Below are positions 16,811 to 25,806 of a stretch of DNA of 58,017 nucleotides, piece after piece. The position numbers and the translations under genes are program-made. The stretch covers positions 1-58,017 of the forward strand of contig CAIPEB010000068.1 in the NCBI GenBank assembly GCA_903863885.1, in the 5' to 3' direction. The notes below the pieces were generated by a model, which had not been told where the DNA came from, did no database searches, and saw only the letters and a program-made list of their open reading frames with translations. The stretch is from an uncultured Planctomycetaceae bacterium (lineage in GTDB: Bacteria > Planctomycetota > Planctomycetia > Pirellulales > Pirellulaceae). Numbering within the stretch: position 1 is the stretch's first letter; every line of letters starts with the position of its first letter.

Positions 16811-19392
16811 TACTTCTCCAAAGTCACGGCGGCCAGCACCGGCGCGGCGGCCGTGCCGAGGTCGCGGAACAGAATCTCTTTAACAGGAACCGGGCGCAGC
16901 GCGATTCCGCAAACATTCAAGTGCCAGGGTTCTCCCTGCCACGCAACAAAGGCCTGGGTGGCGTACGGAGCTTGAGCCCATTCGTCGGCCGTCTTGCCCA
17001 GGATCCATGGCACCGTTTGCCGTTGGCCGTCCGCATAGACGATCACATATTCGGCAATGGCCTTGGCCGAGTCATCTCTCGAGGTCCAACCGGCGACGTT
17101 TCCGAGGAAGAAGAGCCGCTTGCCCTGCTGATTCACCGGGATCGAGACTTCGGTCGGGAACTTGGCCGCACGGCCGCCTGCTTCTCCGCCCTGCAGCACC
17201 AGCAGAGCGCGGCCGCCGTTGGCTGCGGGATCGAGAATCCGAAAGGGAACCTGCAGTGCCGTCTGCTGCCCGGGCTTCAGCCCCGTGAAGAGAAAATTCC
17301 CCGGATTCGCGACACCAAACGGCGCCGTGAACGGATCGGTATTGGCCAGCGCCGCGAGGTCGAGCACTGCACATTTCTCTGCTACAGGCGAATCGTCGAG
17401 AGGAAACGCAAGTACGCCGTCCACTTCTTGCGGTCGAATCTTGTCGTATTCGGCGATGACGGACGGATAGTCCCAGCGGCGAGTCTGTTTCGCTCGGCTT
17501 GCCACTTCGATTCCATCGGGTTGATGCGCCAGTTGAAGCGACTCGGGCAGATGAAGCACGGTCCGGCGCGGAGTCTTGCGACGCGGTGCGGTCCATTTCA
17601 TCTCGACCGTCTTTTCTCCGCCCTTTAGGGAAAAGCTGACCTCGCCGAAATGCGTCGGCGCTTGCTCGACACTGATGCTCCGGCCGTCCTCCAGCCACCA
17701 ATCCGGTACGGCGGGCAGGATGTGGAGTTCGTCACCCTGCTCATGCAGAAGCATGTGCCGCAGCAGGAAACAGTAGTTGGAAGCTCCGGTGGCGTGCGGG
17801 ATCGTATCGCTCCAGGCGAACCGCTGCTCGTAAAGTATGCCTTCGGGGAACGCATGCGCCGCGGTCGAATGAAGCAGGTACCAATAGAAATCCTGCACAA
17901 CCGACTCGCCGTCGCCGCTGATCAGCGAGGCCATCGTCGTGTAAGAGGACATGTAGGGGTGGATTGCGGGAGGCCGCATCGCGGGAGTCCAGCGGATCGT
18001 TCCTTCGTGGAACCCCCCGCCGAAATTCCTGCGGACCTCTCGGATCAACGCACCGACCCGCGCGTCGTCCGGTGCAAACAGCGGCGTGGGCCAAAGCGTT
18101 TCGGTGTTTCCCCAGTGGGTTCCTTCTTTTTCCCAGCTCGGCGGGAAATGCGGCAGGCCCGTCTTTTTCCACGCGGCTTCAATCGCCTCGCGGTACGACT
18201 GCGTTTCTTTGGATAACTCGTCCGCGTCAGCCTGACGCTGCAGCTCACGCGCGGCGGCGAGCGTGCAAAGCAGCGCGCGCAAGTTCCAAAAGTCATATCC
18301 GACGATGTGGTACTTGCCGTTCCAGAGGTTCTCGCCGTCGGCCAGAGCATTGGGCAACAGTCCCGCAAAAGCGGAATCGGCCGGCGCCGTCTTGCGAGCC
18401 GTCGCGGTCCAGGCAACTGCCTTGCGCATTGCGGGGTATGCCCGCTCCAGCCAATCCCGGTCGCCCGTGATCAGGTAATACTGCCATAAGGTCCAGACGG
18501 CCTGACCGTTGGCGTCGAACTGCCCCGGCTGCGTCTCGAACCGGCCATCCTGCCGCTGGGCCGCAAGATACGCATCCAGCGAGCGGCGGGCCGTTGCAGT
18601 GAACCCGCCCTCCTCGAATTGCAGCACCTGGTAAGCGCCGTCCCGCAGATAGAACTCGTCATAGAACCCTTCGCCGCCGTGGACCACTCCATGGTCATTG
18701 TTGATGAACTGATCGACGTGACTGGCCAGCAACGCATCGCGGACCTTGCTGTCCGGAACATCGAATTTCGCCCCGCTGCCGATCAGCTTGTGCCAATAGT
18801 CGACTGTCCGATCAAGCCACACTTGCGAGTCCGCATCCGCGTAGGTCTCCGCCGTGATCGTGTAGGGAACCCGCAGCACGATCTGCTCCTGCTGGCCGGG
18901 CTGCAACTCGCACTCCCACCGTGTCGGCGCGAGTGTACTCCCCGCACGTTCGGCGACAAGCGAAGCATGCCGCGCCTGCGAACCCGCATTCGACACTTGG
19001 ACGCGGATCCAGTTCAGGTAGTTCTCGCCCTGGCCGGGACCGTCGTAGGCCGCCGCCCAGTCCTTTACATCCGGCAGCGGAGCGGCCCAGATTTGAAAAG
19101 CGTATCGAACGCTGTCCTGCACGGCCGTGAATTGGATGACCGGCAGCCATCCTTCCATCCGCGTCTTCACCTGCCGACGGCTGAGCGGCGTCGACTGCGG
19201 ACCGATCGCTATCCGCAGTCGCTGCTTCTCTGCCAGCAGGAGTTCGTTCTGCGGCGTTATGCGAGTGGCCGCGAGATAGTCGTTCAGACCGACCATCGAC
19301 CACGAGTTGGTGAAATAGTCGAACGGCTCATCCGCGCGTAAGGGTGAACCTGAGACGATCAGCACGGCCAGGGCGATCGGGAAACGCCACAT
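16810..19392 (-). CDS. Secreted six-hairpin (alpha/alpha barrel) glycosidase-like protein
   Basis: An 860-residue protein with signal peptide MWRFPIALAVLIVSG and predicted cleavage near LRADEP. After an N-terminal beta domain, residues 220-570 look like an (alpha/alpha)6 barrel: FYDEFYLRDGAYQVLQFEEG, GQAVWTLWQYYLITGD, YDFWNLRALL, FHEGTIRWTP and SGASNYC-like repeats. This resembles GH78/GH95/GH15-type folds; LRDGAY carries a typical acidic residue. A C-terminal beta-rich domain follows. Exact family not identified. ATG 19392 has GGAG at eight bases; the upstream GTG lacks spacing. It sits between a Gfo/Idh/MocA gene (30-bp gap) and a UroD-like gene (1-bp overlap), clearly one operon. Confidence 0.75.
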   Translation of the reverse strand: MWRFPIALAVLIVSGSPLRADEPFDYFTNSWSMVGLNDYLAATRITPQNELLLAEKQRLRIAIGPQSTPLSRRQVKTRMEGWLPVIQFTAVQDSVRYAFQIWAAPLPDVKDWAAAYDGPGQGENYLNWIRVQVSNAGSQARHASLVAERAGSTLAPTRWECELQPGQQEQIVLRVPYTITAETYADADSQVWLDRTVDYWHKLIGSGAKFDVPDSKVRDALLASHVDQFINNDHGVVHGGEGFYDEFYLRDGAYQVLQFEEGGFTATARRSLDAYLAAQRQDGRFETQPGQFDANGQAVWTLWQYYLITGDRDWLERAYPAMRKAVAWTATARKTAPADSAFAGLLPNALADGENLWNGKYHIVGYDFWNLRALLCTLAAARELQRQADADELSKETQSYREAIEAAWKKTGLPHFPPSWEKEGTHWGNTETLWPTPLFAPDDARVGALIREVRRNFGGGFHEGTIRWTPAMRPPAIHPYMSSYTTMASLISGDGESVVQDFYWYLLHSTAAHAFPEGILYEQRFAWSDTIPHATGASNYCFLLRHMLLHEQGDELHILPAVPDWWLEDGRSISVEQAPTHFGEVSFSLKGGEKTVEMKWTAPRRKTPRRTVLHLPESLQLAHQPDGIEVASRAKQTRRWDYPSVIAEYDKIRPQEVDGVLAFPLDDSPVAEKCAVLDLAALANTDPFTAPFGVANPGNFLFTGLKPGQQTALQVPFRILDPAANGGRALLVLQGGEAGGRAAKFPTEVSIPVNQQGKRLFFLGNVAGWTSRDDSAKAIAEYVIVYADGQRQTVPWILGKTADEWAQAPYATQAFVAWQGEPWHLNVCGIALRPVPVKEILFRDLGTAAAPVLAAVTLEK

Positions 19393-19422
19393 CGCAAACA
19401 CTCCTCATGATGCAGGACGCGT

Positions 19423-20730
19423 TCATACGGACCAGGGGGTTCGAGCCGGTCGGGTGCGCAGTCCGTTTGCTTCGTCGTCGTCGATGAACTCTTCCTTGGC
19501 CGGATCGAACTTGAGCTTGCGGTTGAGTACCCAGGACAACGCTGCTGCGTGGCATGCGATGTGGGAATGACGCATGACGTGCGAGTTGGCCGCGGTCAGC
19601 GCGCGGGACTTTACGCAGTCAAAAAAGTTCTGGGAATGCGTCGCCACATCGAGTCCGTTCTCGCGTTTGGACATTACGCCCTCGAGTTCTTTTTTCAGCG
19701 ACTCGGGTTGAACCTCGATGCCGCCGCTGTCACCCGTTTCCACCCAGCCTTCCTCTCCGATAAATCGGACCGGGCACGTGCCGAGCGATTGAACCCAGCC
19801 GGTTCGCTCGCCGAACGGGGTCTTCAGGCAGTCCAGCACGAGTTTCACGCCGTTCGGGTAAACGGCCGTGATCTTATTCTCCCCGGGTTCGTATTCGATC
19901 GGCATCGTGTCGTCCGCCCCGTTGGCCCACTGGCAGAGGTCCACAGTGTGTGCTCCCCAGTCGAGCAGCCGCGCTCCGGACTCGAAGTCCCAATATCCCC
20001 GCCATCCGCCCGAGACGTACTTCTGGTTGTAGGGCCGCCAGGGCGCCGGACCGAGCCACATGTCCCAGTCCACAACGTCGCGCGGAGGAGTCGGTTCGCC
20101 GGGCAGCCACTGCGTGTCAATCGAAGGCGTATAGACGGAAGCGACCAGCGTGTGGATCTTTCCGAGCTTTCCGCTCTGCGCCAGGCGGATGGCGGCCTGG
20201 AAGTTCGCCACGCTGCGCCGCTGCGTTCCCGCTTGAAACACCCGCTTGGTCTGAGTGATCGTGTCGTCCAGCGCCTGGCACAAACCGATCGTCAGCCCGC
20301 ATGGCTTTTCGCTGTAGACGTCCTTGCCCGCTTTGGCGGCGAGCATGGAAGCCGGTGCGTGCCAGCGATCGCCTGTTCCGATCAGCACTGCGTCGATGTC
20401 CGGCCGGGCCAGCAGTTCACGGAAGTCGCGATACAGCTTGCAGTCGCTGTTGCCGTAGGCTTCGTCAACGAGTTTCTTGCCCGCGTCGCGGCGGCTTGCC
20501 TGCACATCCGCGATGGCCACGCATTGGACGTCACGCTTGGGCAGAATGCCGCGAAGATCGTAGGTCGCCCGCGGTCCGATGCCGATCACGCCGAGCGTAA
20601 TCCGCTCCGATGCAGCGGCCTCTCCGGCCAACCCGAGCGACTTGCCCCGCACGAACCATGCAGCGGCCGCCGCAGCACCCGCACTCTTCAACAACGAACG
20701 ACGCGTCACAGTCTGAGATGTCTTTCGCAT
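19423..20730 (-). CDS. Gfo/Idh/MocA family oxidoreductase, Tat-exported
   Basis: A 435-residue NAD(P)-dependent dehydrogenase-like protein. ATG 20730 begins a Tat signal (VTRRSLLKSAGAAAAAAWFV). The Rossmann domain shows ITLGVIGIGPRA and VAIADVQ, the family motif DVYSEKPCGL follows GTGDRWHAPAS, and the C-terminal domain has VVDWDMWLGPAP and GARLLDWGAHTVD, typical of the planctomycete export branch. Export together with its nucleotide cofactor by Tat is characteristic (glucose-fructose oxidoreductase type). It heads the minus-strand operon Gfo/Idh/MocA, glycosidase, UroD-like. Probably oxidises a sugar released by the glycosidase, but the substrate cannot be read from sequence. Confidence 0.9.
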   Translation of the reverse strand: MRKTSQTVTRRSLLKSAGAAAAAAWFVRGKSLGLAGEAAASERITLGVIGIGPRATYDLRGILPKRDVQCVAIADVQASRRDAGKKLVDEAYGNSDCKLYRDFRELLARPDIDAVLIGTGDRWHAPASMLAAKAGKDVYSEKPCGLTIGLCQALDDTITQTKRVFQAGTQRRSVANFQAAIRLAQSGKLGKIHTLVASVYTPSIDTQWLPGEPTPPRDVVDWDMWLGPAPWRPYNQKYVSGGWRGYWDFESGARLLDWGAHTVDLCQWANGADDTMPIEYEPGENKITAVYPNGVKLVLDCLKTPFGERTGWVQSLGTCPVRFIGEEGWVETGDSGGIEVQPESLKKELEGVMSKRENGLDVATHSQNFFDCVKSRALTAANSHVMRHSHIACHAAALSWVLNRKLKFDPAKEEFIDDDEANGLRTRPARTPWSV

Positions 20731-20876
20731 ATCTGCGCCTCTTTGCCGGAAACAGGTAACTGTCACGGTGCAACTCCGAGCACGAATTTTCAGTCGCTGA
20801 TGTGGCCGACGCAACGCCCTTGACGTTTTTTGCCGCAAATGGTTGGAGATGCGTCGAACCGAGGGAGCTTGCTCGC

Positions 20877-20896
20877 AACAGTTGCAGCGAACTGTT
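20877..20896. promoter_or_regulatory. Perfect inverted repeat in a divergent promoter region
   Basis: AACAGTT and AACTGTT are separated by six bases in the 226-bp spacer between the divergent Gfo/Idh/MocA and PQQ-propeller genes, 60 bp upstream of the latter's ATG. A regulator operator is possible; no T-run follows, so it is not a terminator. Confidence 0.35.
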
Positions 20897-20956
20897 AAGT
20901 TTGTCTTTTCGATCTGTCTGGAATCTCACCGAGCGCGTTGCTGGAGAAATGACCGC

Positions 20957-22327
20957 ATGGCACACAGCACGAAATTGGTTCGCCGCGGACTGGCGGCTGT
21001 TCTCATGCTTCACGGATGCATCTCCGTCGGCCTGGCTGCGGATGCCCCGAACGCGACGGACTCCTGGCCACAGTTCCGCGGTCCCGGTGCCCGCGGTGTT
21101 TCCGATAGTGCGACCATTCCGGAACGCTGGACCGCGACCGAAAACGTGTTGTGGAAATCCGACGTTCCCGGGAGGGGCTGGTCCTCGCCGGTCGTTCGCG
21201 CGGGTCGCGTCTTTCTGACCACCGTCATCAATCGCGAAGCTTCCGAGATGCCGCTGAAGGGTCTGTACCTCGGAGGCAACCGGCCCAAGGCTCCGACCAG
21301 CGTGCACGAGTGGTGGGTGTATTGTCTTGACCTGAACACCGGAAAAGAGCTTTGGAAAGAAAAGGTGCACGAAGGACCGCCGCCGGGCGCCAAGCACCTG
21401 AAGAACAGTTTTGCGTCCGAGACGCCGGTCGTTGACGACGAGCGTGTGTACTGTCTCTTCGGCAACCTCGGCCTGTATGTTTTCGATCTGAATGGCAAGC
21501 GGCTCTGGACGAAGACCATCGAAGCACACGCCATGCAAGACGGATGGGGGACGGCCGCGTCGCCCACGCTCGACGGCGATCGTCTGTACGTGATCAACGA
21601 CAACGACGAACAGTCATATCTGCTATCGCTCGACGTGCGCACGGGGAACGAAGTGTGGCGTGTTGCACGCGATGAGAAGAGCAACTGGTCCACGCCATTC
21701 GTCTGGCACAACAGCCAACGCACCGAGATCATCACGCCGGGCACGGGGCGCGTGCGATCCTACAGTATCGACGGCAAGGAACTCTGGTCTCTGAAGGGCA
21801 TGTCCTCGATTACAATCGCCACGCCGTTTGCCGAAGGAGACCTGCTGTTCGTGACATCGGGTTTCATTATGAGCAGGAAACGGCCGATTTACGCAATTCG
21901 GCCCGGCGCCAGCGGCGACATCTCGCTGGCGGACGATCAGACGAGCAGCCAATTCGTGACTTGGTGCAACTGGCGGGCCGCTCCCTACAATCCGAGCACG
22001 TTGCTGTATCGCGGCATCCTGTACGTGCTGCTCGATCGCGGAATTCTCTCCGCCTTCGATGCGGGCACCGGCAAGAAGTTCTTCGAGAATGAGCGAATTG
22101 CCGACGGCGGAGCGTTCACCGCTTCGCCCTGGGCCTGCAACGGCAAGGTCTTCTGCATCAATGAAGACGGCACGACGTTTGTTTTCAAAGCGGGCGAGAA
22201 ATACGAGTTGCTTCACAGCAACAAGCTGGCCGATGACGACATGACGCTGGCCACTCCGGCAATCGTCGGCGACAAGCTGCTGATCCGCACCGCAAACCGG
22301 CTGTACTGTATATCTCAAGGAAAATGA
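20957..22327 (+). CDS. PQQ-binding-like beta-propeller repeat protein
   Basis: A 456-residue exported protein. ATG 20957 (GGAGA nine bases upstream) starts a signal peptide ending near VGLAADA. The mature N-terminus carries the planctomycete hallmark DSWPQFRGPGARGVS, followed by propeller repeats such as WSSPVVRAGRVFLTTV, YCLDLNTGKELW, YVFDLNGKRLWTK and LLSLDVRTGNEVWRV. These are PQQ/BamB-type blades. Such proteins are periplasmic; many are of unknown function and lack the catalytic residues of quinoprotein alcohol dehydrogenases, and no active-site Cys-Cys pair is seen here. It precedes the aldehyde dehydrogenase by 33 bp and may be cotranscribed. Confidence 0.85.
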   Translation: MAHSTKLVRRGLAAVLMLHGCISVGLAADAPNATDSWPQFRGPGARGVSDSATIPERWTATENVLWKSDVPGRGWSSPVVRAGRVFLTTVINREASEMPLKGLYLGGNRPKAPTSVHEWWVYCLDLNTGKELWKEKVHEGPPPGAKHLKNSFASETPVVDDERVYCLFGNLGLYVFDLNGKRLWTKTIEAHAMQDGWGTAASPTLDGDRLYVINDNDEQSYLLSLDVRTGNEVWRVARDEKSNWSTPFVWHNSQRTEIITPGTGRVRSYSIDGKELWSLKGMSSITIATPFAEGDLLFVTSGFIMSRKRPIYAIRPGASGDISLADDQTSSQFVTWCNWRAAPYNPSTLLYRGILYVLLDRGILSAFDAGTGKKFFENERIADGGAFTASPWACNGKVFCINEDGTTFVFKAGEKYELLHSNKLADDDMTLATPAIVGDKLLIRTANRLYCISQGK

Positions 22328-22360
22328 GAATCGGCATCGCGCACGCGCAGGAGCACATCC

Positions 22361-23833
22361 ATGGCTACGTGGCCAGACAAACTGTTCATCAACGGCAGTT
22401 GGATCGACGGACACAGCCGGCGGACCTGGCCGGTCACCAATCCCGCGACGGGGACCGAACTGGCGAAGGTGGCGATTGCTGAGTCGGAGGACGTGGATCG
22501 CGCCGTTGCCGCGGCTCGCCGGGCATTCGACGAAGGGCCGTGGCCTCGCATGGATCCGCTGGAACGCGGCCGCATGTTGTTTCAACTCGCCGCCCGCATA
22601 CGCGATCGCGTTGACGATCTGGCGATGACCGATACGTTGAATATCGGCAAGCCGATCCGCGACACGCGCGGATTCGACGCTCCGGTGACGGCGGACCTTT
22701 TCGAGAGTTACGCGGGATTGCCCGACAAGATCGCGGGCAAGTGTTTCGGGACGCTGCCGGACAACGTCACGATGCAGATCCGCGAGCCGATGGGCGTGGT
22801 CGCGGCAATCGTCCCGTGGAATTTCCCGCTGACCAACGCGGCTCTGAAGCTTGCGCCCATCCTCGCGTGCGGCAACACGGTTGTGCTGAAGCCCTCCGAA
22901 GTCTCGCCGCTCACGGCGCTGATGCTGGCCCAGCTTGCGCAGGAGGTCGGATTTCCTCCGGGCGTGCTGAACGTCATTCACGGAACGGGGCCCGAAACGG
23001 GCGGGGCGCTCGTGCGGCATGCCGGGATCGACAAGATCACGTTCACCGGTCGCCATCAGACGGGCGTCCAGATGCTCGAAGCCGCAAAGGTCGGCATGAA
23101 GGGCGTCATGCTGGAACTCGGCGGAAAGACTCCGAGTATCGTTTTTCCGGATGCGCCGATCGAACAGGTCGTCAACGGTGTCGTCACCGGGATCTTCTTC
23201 AATCTGGGGCAGGTCTGCGTGGCAGGTTCGCGATTGCTGGTCCACGAGAGTCAGCACGACGATTTGCTGGACAGGATCGTTGCGAAGATGCAGGGATTGC
23301 GGCAGGGAGATCCCACGGATCCGTCGATTCATCTGGGTTGCCTCGCTACACCGCTCCATTGCGCGACCGTCCGCCGGTATTTCGACCAGGCGAAACAGGA
23401 GGGAGCACGGTGCATCCAGACGAGGCCGGTCCCCGATGACCCTCAGGACTGCTTCTTTCCGCCGGCGATCTTCGATCGGGTGACGCCTTCGATGACAATT
23501 GCGCGCGAAGAGATATTCGGTCCCGTGCTCAGCGTGCTGACCTTCAAGGATGAAGACGACGCGGTGCGAATCGCGAACGACTGTGAATTCGGTCTGATGG
23601 CTAACCTGTGGACGGAGCATGGGACGCGTGCTCTTCGAGTCGCTCGCCGCCTGCGAGTCGGGCGGATCGCGATCAATGGCGGCGGCGCCCTCCGTCCCAA
23701 CGTTCCCGTCTTCGGCTACAAGTTGAGCGGCATCGGCGCGGAACTTGGCTTTGAAGAAACGGTCCACGAATACACCAATTCCAAGTCGATCCTGTATTCG
23801 CTGGCGACCGACAAGTCGCCGTGGCCCGAGTGA
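22361..23833 (+). CDS. NAD(P)-dependent aldehyde dehydrogenase
   Basis: A 490-residue ALDH superfamily enzyme that oxidises an aldehyde to an acid. Catalytic residues are all visible: Asn154 in IVPWNFPL, Glu252 in MLELGGKTPS, and nucleophile Cys286 in NLGQVCVAG. EIFGPVLSVLTF is the usual motif near residue 385. The cofactor loop reads FTGRHQTG where most members have FTGS, a minor deviation near the NAD site. There is no signal peptide, so it is cytoplasmic. It opens a run with an aldolase, an aldo/keto reductase, an SDR and an aminotransferase, which suggests oxidation of a C2-C4 or sugar-derived aldehyde; no closer substrate can be claimed. Confidence 0.92.
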   Translation: MATWPDKLFINGSWIDGHSRRTWPVTNPATGTELAKVAIAESEDVDRAVAAARRAFDEGPWPRMDPLERGRMLFQLAARIRDRVDDLAMTDTLNIGKPIRDTRGFDAPVTADLFESYAGLPDKIAGKCFGTLPDNVTMQIREPMGVVAAIVPWNFPLTNAALKLAPILACGNTVVLKPSEVSPLTALMLAQLAQEVGFPPGVLNVIHGTGPETGGALVRHAGIDKITFTGRHQTGVQMLEAAKVGMKGVMLELGGKTPSIVFPDAPIEQVVNGVVTGIFFNLGQVCVAGSRLLVHESQHDDLLDRIVAKMQGLRQGDPTDPSIHLGCLATPLHCATVRRYFDQAKQEGARCIQTRPVPDDPQDCFFPPAIFDRVTPSMTIAREEIFGPVLSVLTFKDEDDAVRIANDCEFGLMANLWTEHGTRALRVARRLRVGRIAINGGGALRPNVPVFGYKLSGIGAELGFEETVHEYTNSKSILYSLATDKSPWPE

Positions 23834-23858
23834 CGGCGACTGTGGCAGGCTCGGGTGG

Positions 23859-23875
23859 ACTTCGGCTGCCGAAGT
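23859..23875. repeat. Short perfect hairpin after the aldehyde dehydrogenase gene
   Basis: ACTTCGG, CTG, CCGAAGT: a 7-bp stem with a 3-nt loop, 26 bp after the stop codon, in the 200-bp gap before the aldolase gene. No T-run follows, so it could be a weak attenuator, an operator or chance. Confidence 0.35.
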
Positions 23876-24033
23876 GAAAGCGGCCCGTTTGTCTATCGTT
23901 CGGCATGACTCTCATTCGGCCCCGCATTCTTTGCATCCGCCGGGCCGGATAAACTGACGTCACGCCGCGAATGGAAGCGGCGAACGGCACTTCGACGTGG
24001 TGAGAACGGTGCGACGCGGAAAGGTGGGACTTC

Positions 24034-24858
24034 ATGCGATTCAGCCGGATTAAGGCCAAGTTGCGCAAAGGCGATGCGGCCCTCGTTACTTGTTGTCATT
24101 TCATCGATCCGAGCGTTTACGAACTCGTCAGCCTGCTTGGCTTCGACGGCATCTGGCTCGACCTCGAGCATCACGCGACGAGCGACGAAACAGCGGCGAC
24201 GCTGATGCGGGCGGCCCGCGTCGGAACATCCGATATCGTCGCGCGTCCGGCGAAGGGCGAGTTCATGCGGATGGGACGACTGCTGGAGGCAGGCGCTCAG
24301 GCCATCATGTACCCGCGATGTGAATCGGCCGAGGAGGCGGCTGAGGTCGTGCGGTGGGCGAAGTTCGCACCGCAGGGAGAGCGAGGAATCGACACGGGCA
24401 ATGGCGACTGTCCCTACTGCATGGTGCCGCCTGTCCCCTATCTGAAGGCCGCGAACGAACATACGCTCCTGATCGTTCAACTCGAGTCGCCCAAGGCGAT
24501 TGACGCAGTCGATGAAATCGCGAAAGTGCCGGGGGTCGATGTGCTGATGATCGGCCCGGGCGACTTCAGTATCCTGGCCGGAATACCGTTCCAGTTTGAT
24601 CATCCGCTGATCGCCGATGCTCGACGACGCGTCGCCGAGGCCGCCAAGAACGCCGGCAAATGGTGGGGAACCGTCAGCGGGACCCCCGAACACACGAAGG
24701 GATTGCTGGAGCAGGGCGCCAGGTTCATCTGCCACGGTTGCGATCTGATCTTCGTCAAGCAGGGAATGGAACAGATTCAGGAGAAGTACGCCTCTCTCGG
24801 CTTTACCTTTGATAACCGGGTCCCGGCCATGGTCGCGGATATGGAACGGTCAGGCTGA
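24034..24858 (+). CDS. HpcH/HpaI family class II aldolase
   Basis: A 274-residue HpcH/HpaI aldolase/citrate lyase-family protein, which cleaves 2-keto-3-deoxy or 4-hydroxy-2-oxo acids to pyruvate (or a keto acid) and an aldehyde with a divalent metal. Motifs: FDGIWLDLEHHATSDE (catalytic Asp/His region), AGAQAIMYPRCES, LLIVQLESPKAIDAVD with the metal-binding Glu, and VDVLMIGPGDFS with the metal-binding Asp. Length is normal. AAGGTGG lies before ATG 24034. Six bases separate it from the following aldo/keto reductase. Aldehyde from this reaction could be handled by the neighbouring aldehyde dehydrogenase or reductase. Confidence 0.88.
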   Translation: MRFSRIKAKLRKGDAALVTCCHFIDPSVYELVSLLGFDGIWLDLEHHATSDETAATLMRAARVGTSDIVARPAKGEFMRMGRLLEAGAQAIMYPRCESAEEAAEVVRWAKFAPQGERGIDTGNGDCPYCMVPPVPYLKAANEHTLLIVQLESPKAIDAVDEIAKVPGVDVLMIGPGDFSILAGIPFQFDHPLIADARRRVAEAAKNAGKWWGTVSGTPEHTKGLLEQGARFICHGCDLIFVKQGMEQIQEKYASLGFTFDNRVPAMVADMERSG

Positions 24859-24864
24859 AGCGAG

Positions 24865-25806
24865 ATGATCTACTCTCAGTGGCATGAATACCGACTGTCG
24901 CGGCTGATGCTGGGAACGGTCCAGTTCGGCATGCCCTACGGCATCGCGAACCGAACCGGTCAGCCCGACTACGGACAGGTTCGGGCCATCATCGCCGCGG
25001 CCGTCGAGGGGGGCGTGAACTGCTTTGACACGGCGGCCGCATACGGGACGAGCGAAGAACTGCTCGGGCGCGCACTGCAGGAACTGAACCTCGGCGGAGC
25101 GGTCATTGTCGTGACGAAGGTCCGGCCGCTGACTCCCGCCGAATTGGAAGACGGCATTTCCGCATCGCGGGCGATCAGGGAATCGGTTGACGAATCGCGC
25201 CGTCGGCTGAGGATGGATTGCCTGCCAATCGTGCTGTTTCACCGCGAAGCGGACGCAGCCTTCATCGAAACGCTGATGACTCTTCGAGACGAGGGGCGAC
25301 TGCGGCATGCGGGCGTGTCGTGCGACAACCGTCCGGGGCGGGCCGTGACTTTCGCGGAGGACGATCGCATTTCGGCGCTGCAGTTACCCGCCAACGTGAT
25401 GGATTGTCGTCACTGGCGCAGCGGTGTGTTCCAGCAGGCGGCGTCGCACGGCGTCGCGATTTTCATCCGCAGCGTCTATCTGCAGGGTCTGCTCATCATG
25501 CCGGAGGAGCAGATTCCGCTTGAGTTGCGCGACCTTATTCCGGTTCGGCGCCGGTTGGAGGACATTGCAGTCGAGGCAGGAATGCGTCTCGCCGAGCTAT
25601 CCGTTCGATATCTGCTCGCCTGCGAGGAAGCCACCTGCCTGCTGACCGGAGTCGAGACGGAAGCACAGATTCGCGAGAACATCGAGATCATTCGTCGCGG
25701 CCCGCTGCCGGAAGACATGCGGGCGGCGATCGAAACGTGTGTCGTCGGCATCCGCGACGAGCTGATTACTCCCAGTCAGTGGCCGCCGAGAAAGGTACAA
25801 TCATGA
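24865..25806 (+). CDS. Aldo/keto reductase, polysaccharide-locus type
   Basis: A 313-residue cytoplasmic aldo/keto reductase. MLGTVQFGMPYGIANRTGQP at the first barrel strand is typical of the branch seen in surface-sugar and spore-coat polysaccharide loci rather than the sugar-degrading export branch. NCFDTAAAYGTSEELLG holds the catalytic Asp and Tyr, VVTKV the Lys, and VLFHRE the fourth position. The C-terminal part (LLTGVETEAQIREN) matches the cofactor-binding end. It starts six bases after the aldolase stop, and its stop TGA overlaps the next gene's ATG (ATGA at 25803-25806), indicating translational coupling with the SDR. Confidence 0.88.
   Translation: MIYSQWHEYRLSRLMLGTVQFGMPYGIANRTGQPDYGQVRAIIAAAVEGGVNCFDTAAAYGTSEELLGRALQELNLGGAVIVVTKVRPLTPAELEDGISASRAIRESVDESRRRLRMDCLPIVLFHREADAAFIETLMTLRDEGRLRHAGVSCDNRPGRAVTFAEDDRISALQLPANVMDCRHWRSGVFQQAASHGVAIFIRSVYLQGLLIMPEEQIPLELRDLIPVRRRLEDIAVEAGMRLAELSVRYLLACEEATCLLTGVETEAQIRENIEIIRRGPLPEDMRAAIETCVVGIRDELITPSQWPPRKVQS

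Noticed and set aside
21623-23767. A 714-codon open frame on the minus strand over the PQQ and aldehyde dehydrogenase genes
   Set aside because: It is antisense to two genes with clear motifs; its translation is Arg/His/Asp-rich without domains. Long antisense frames are expected at this GC content.
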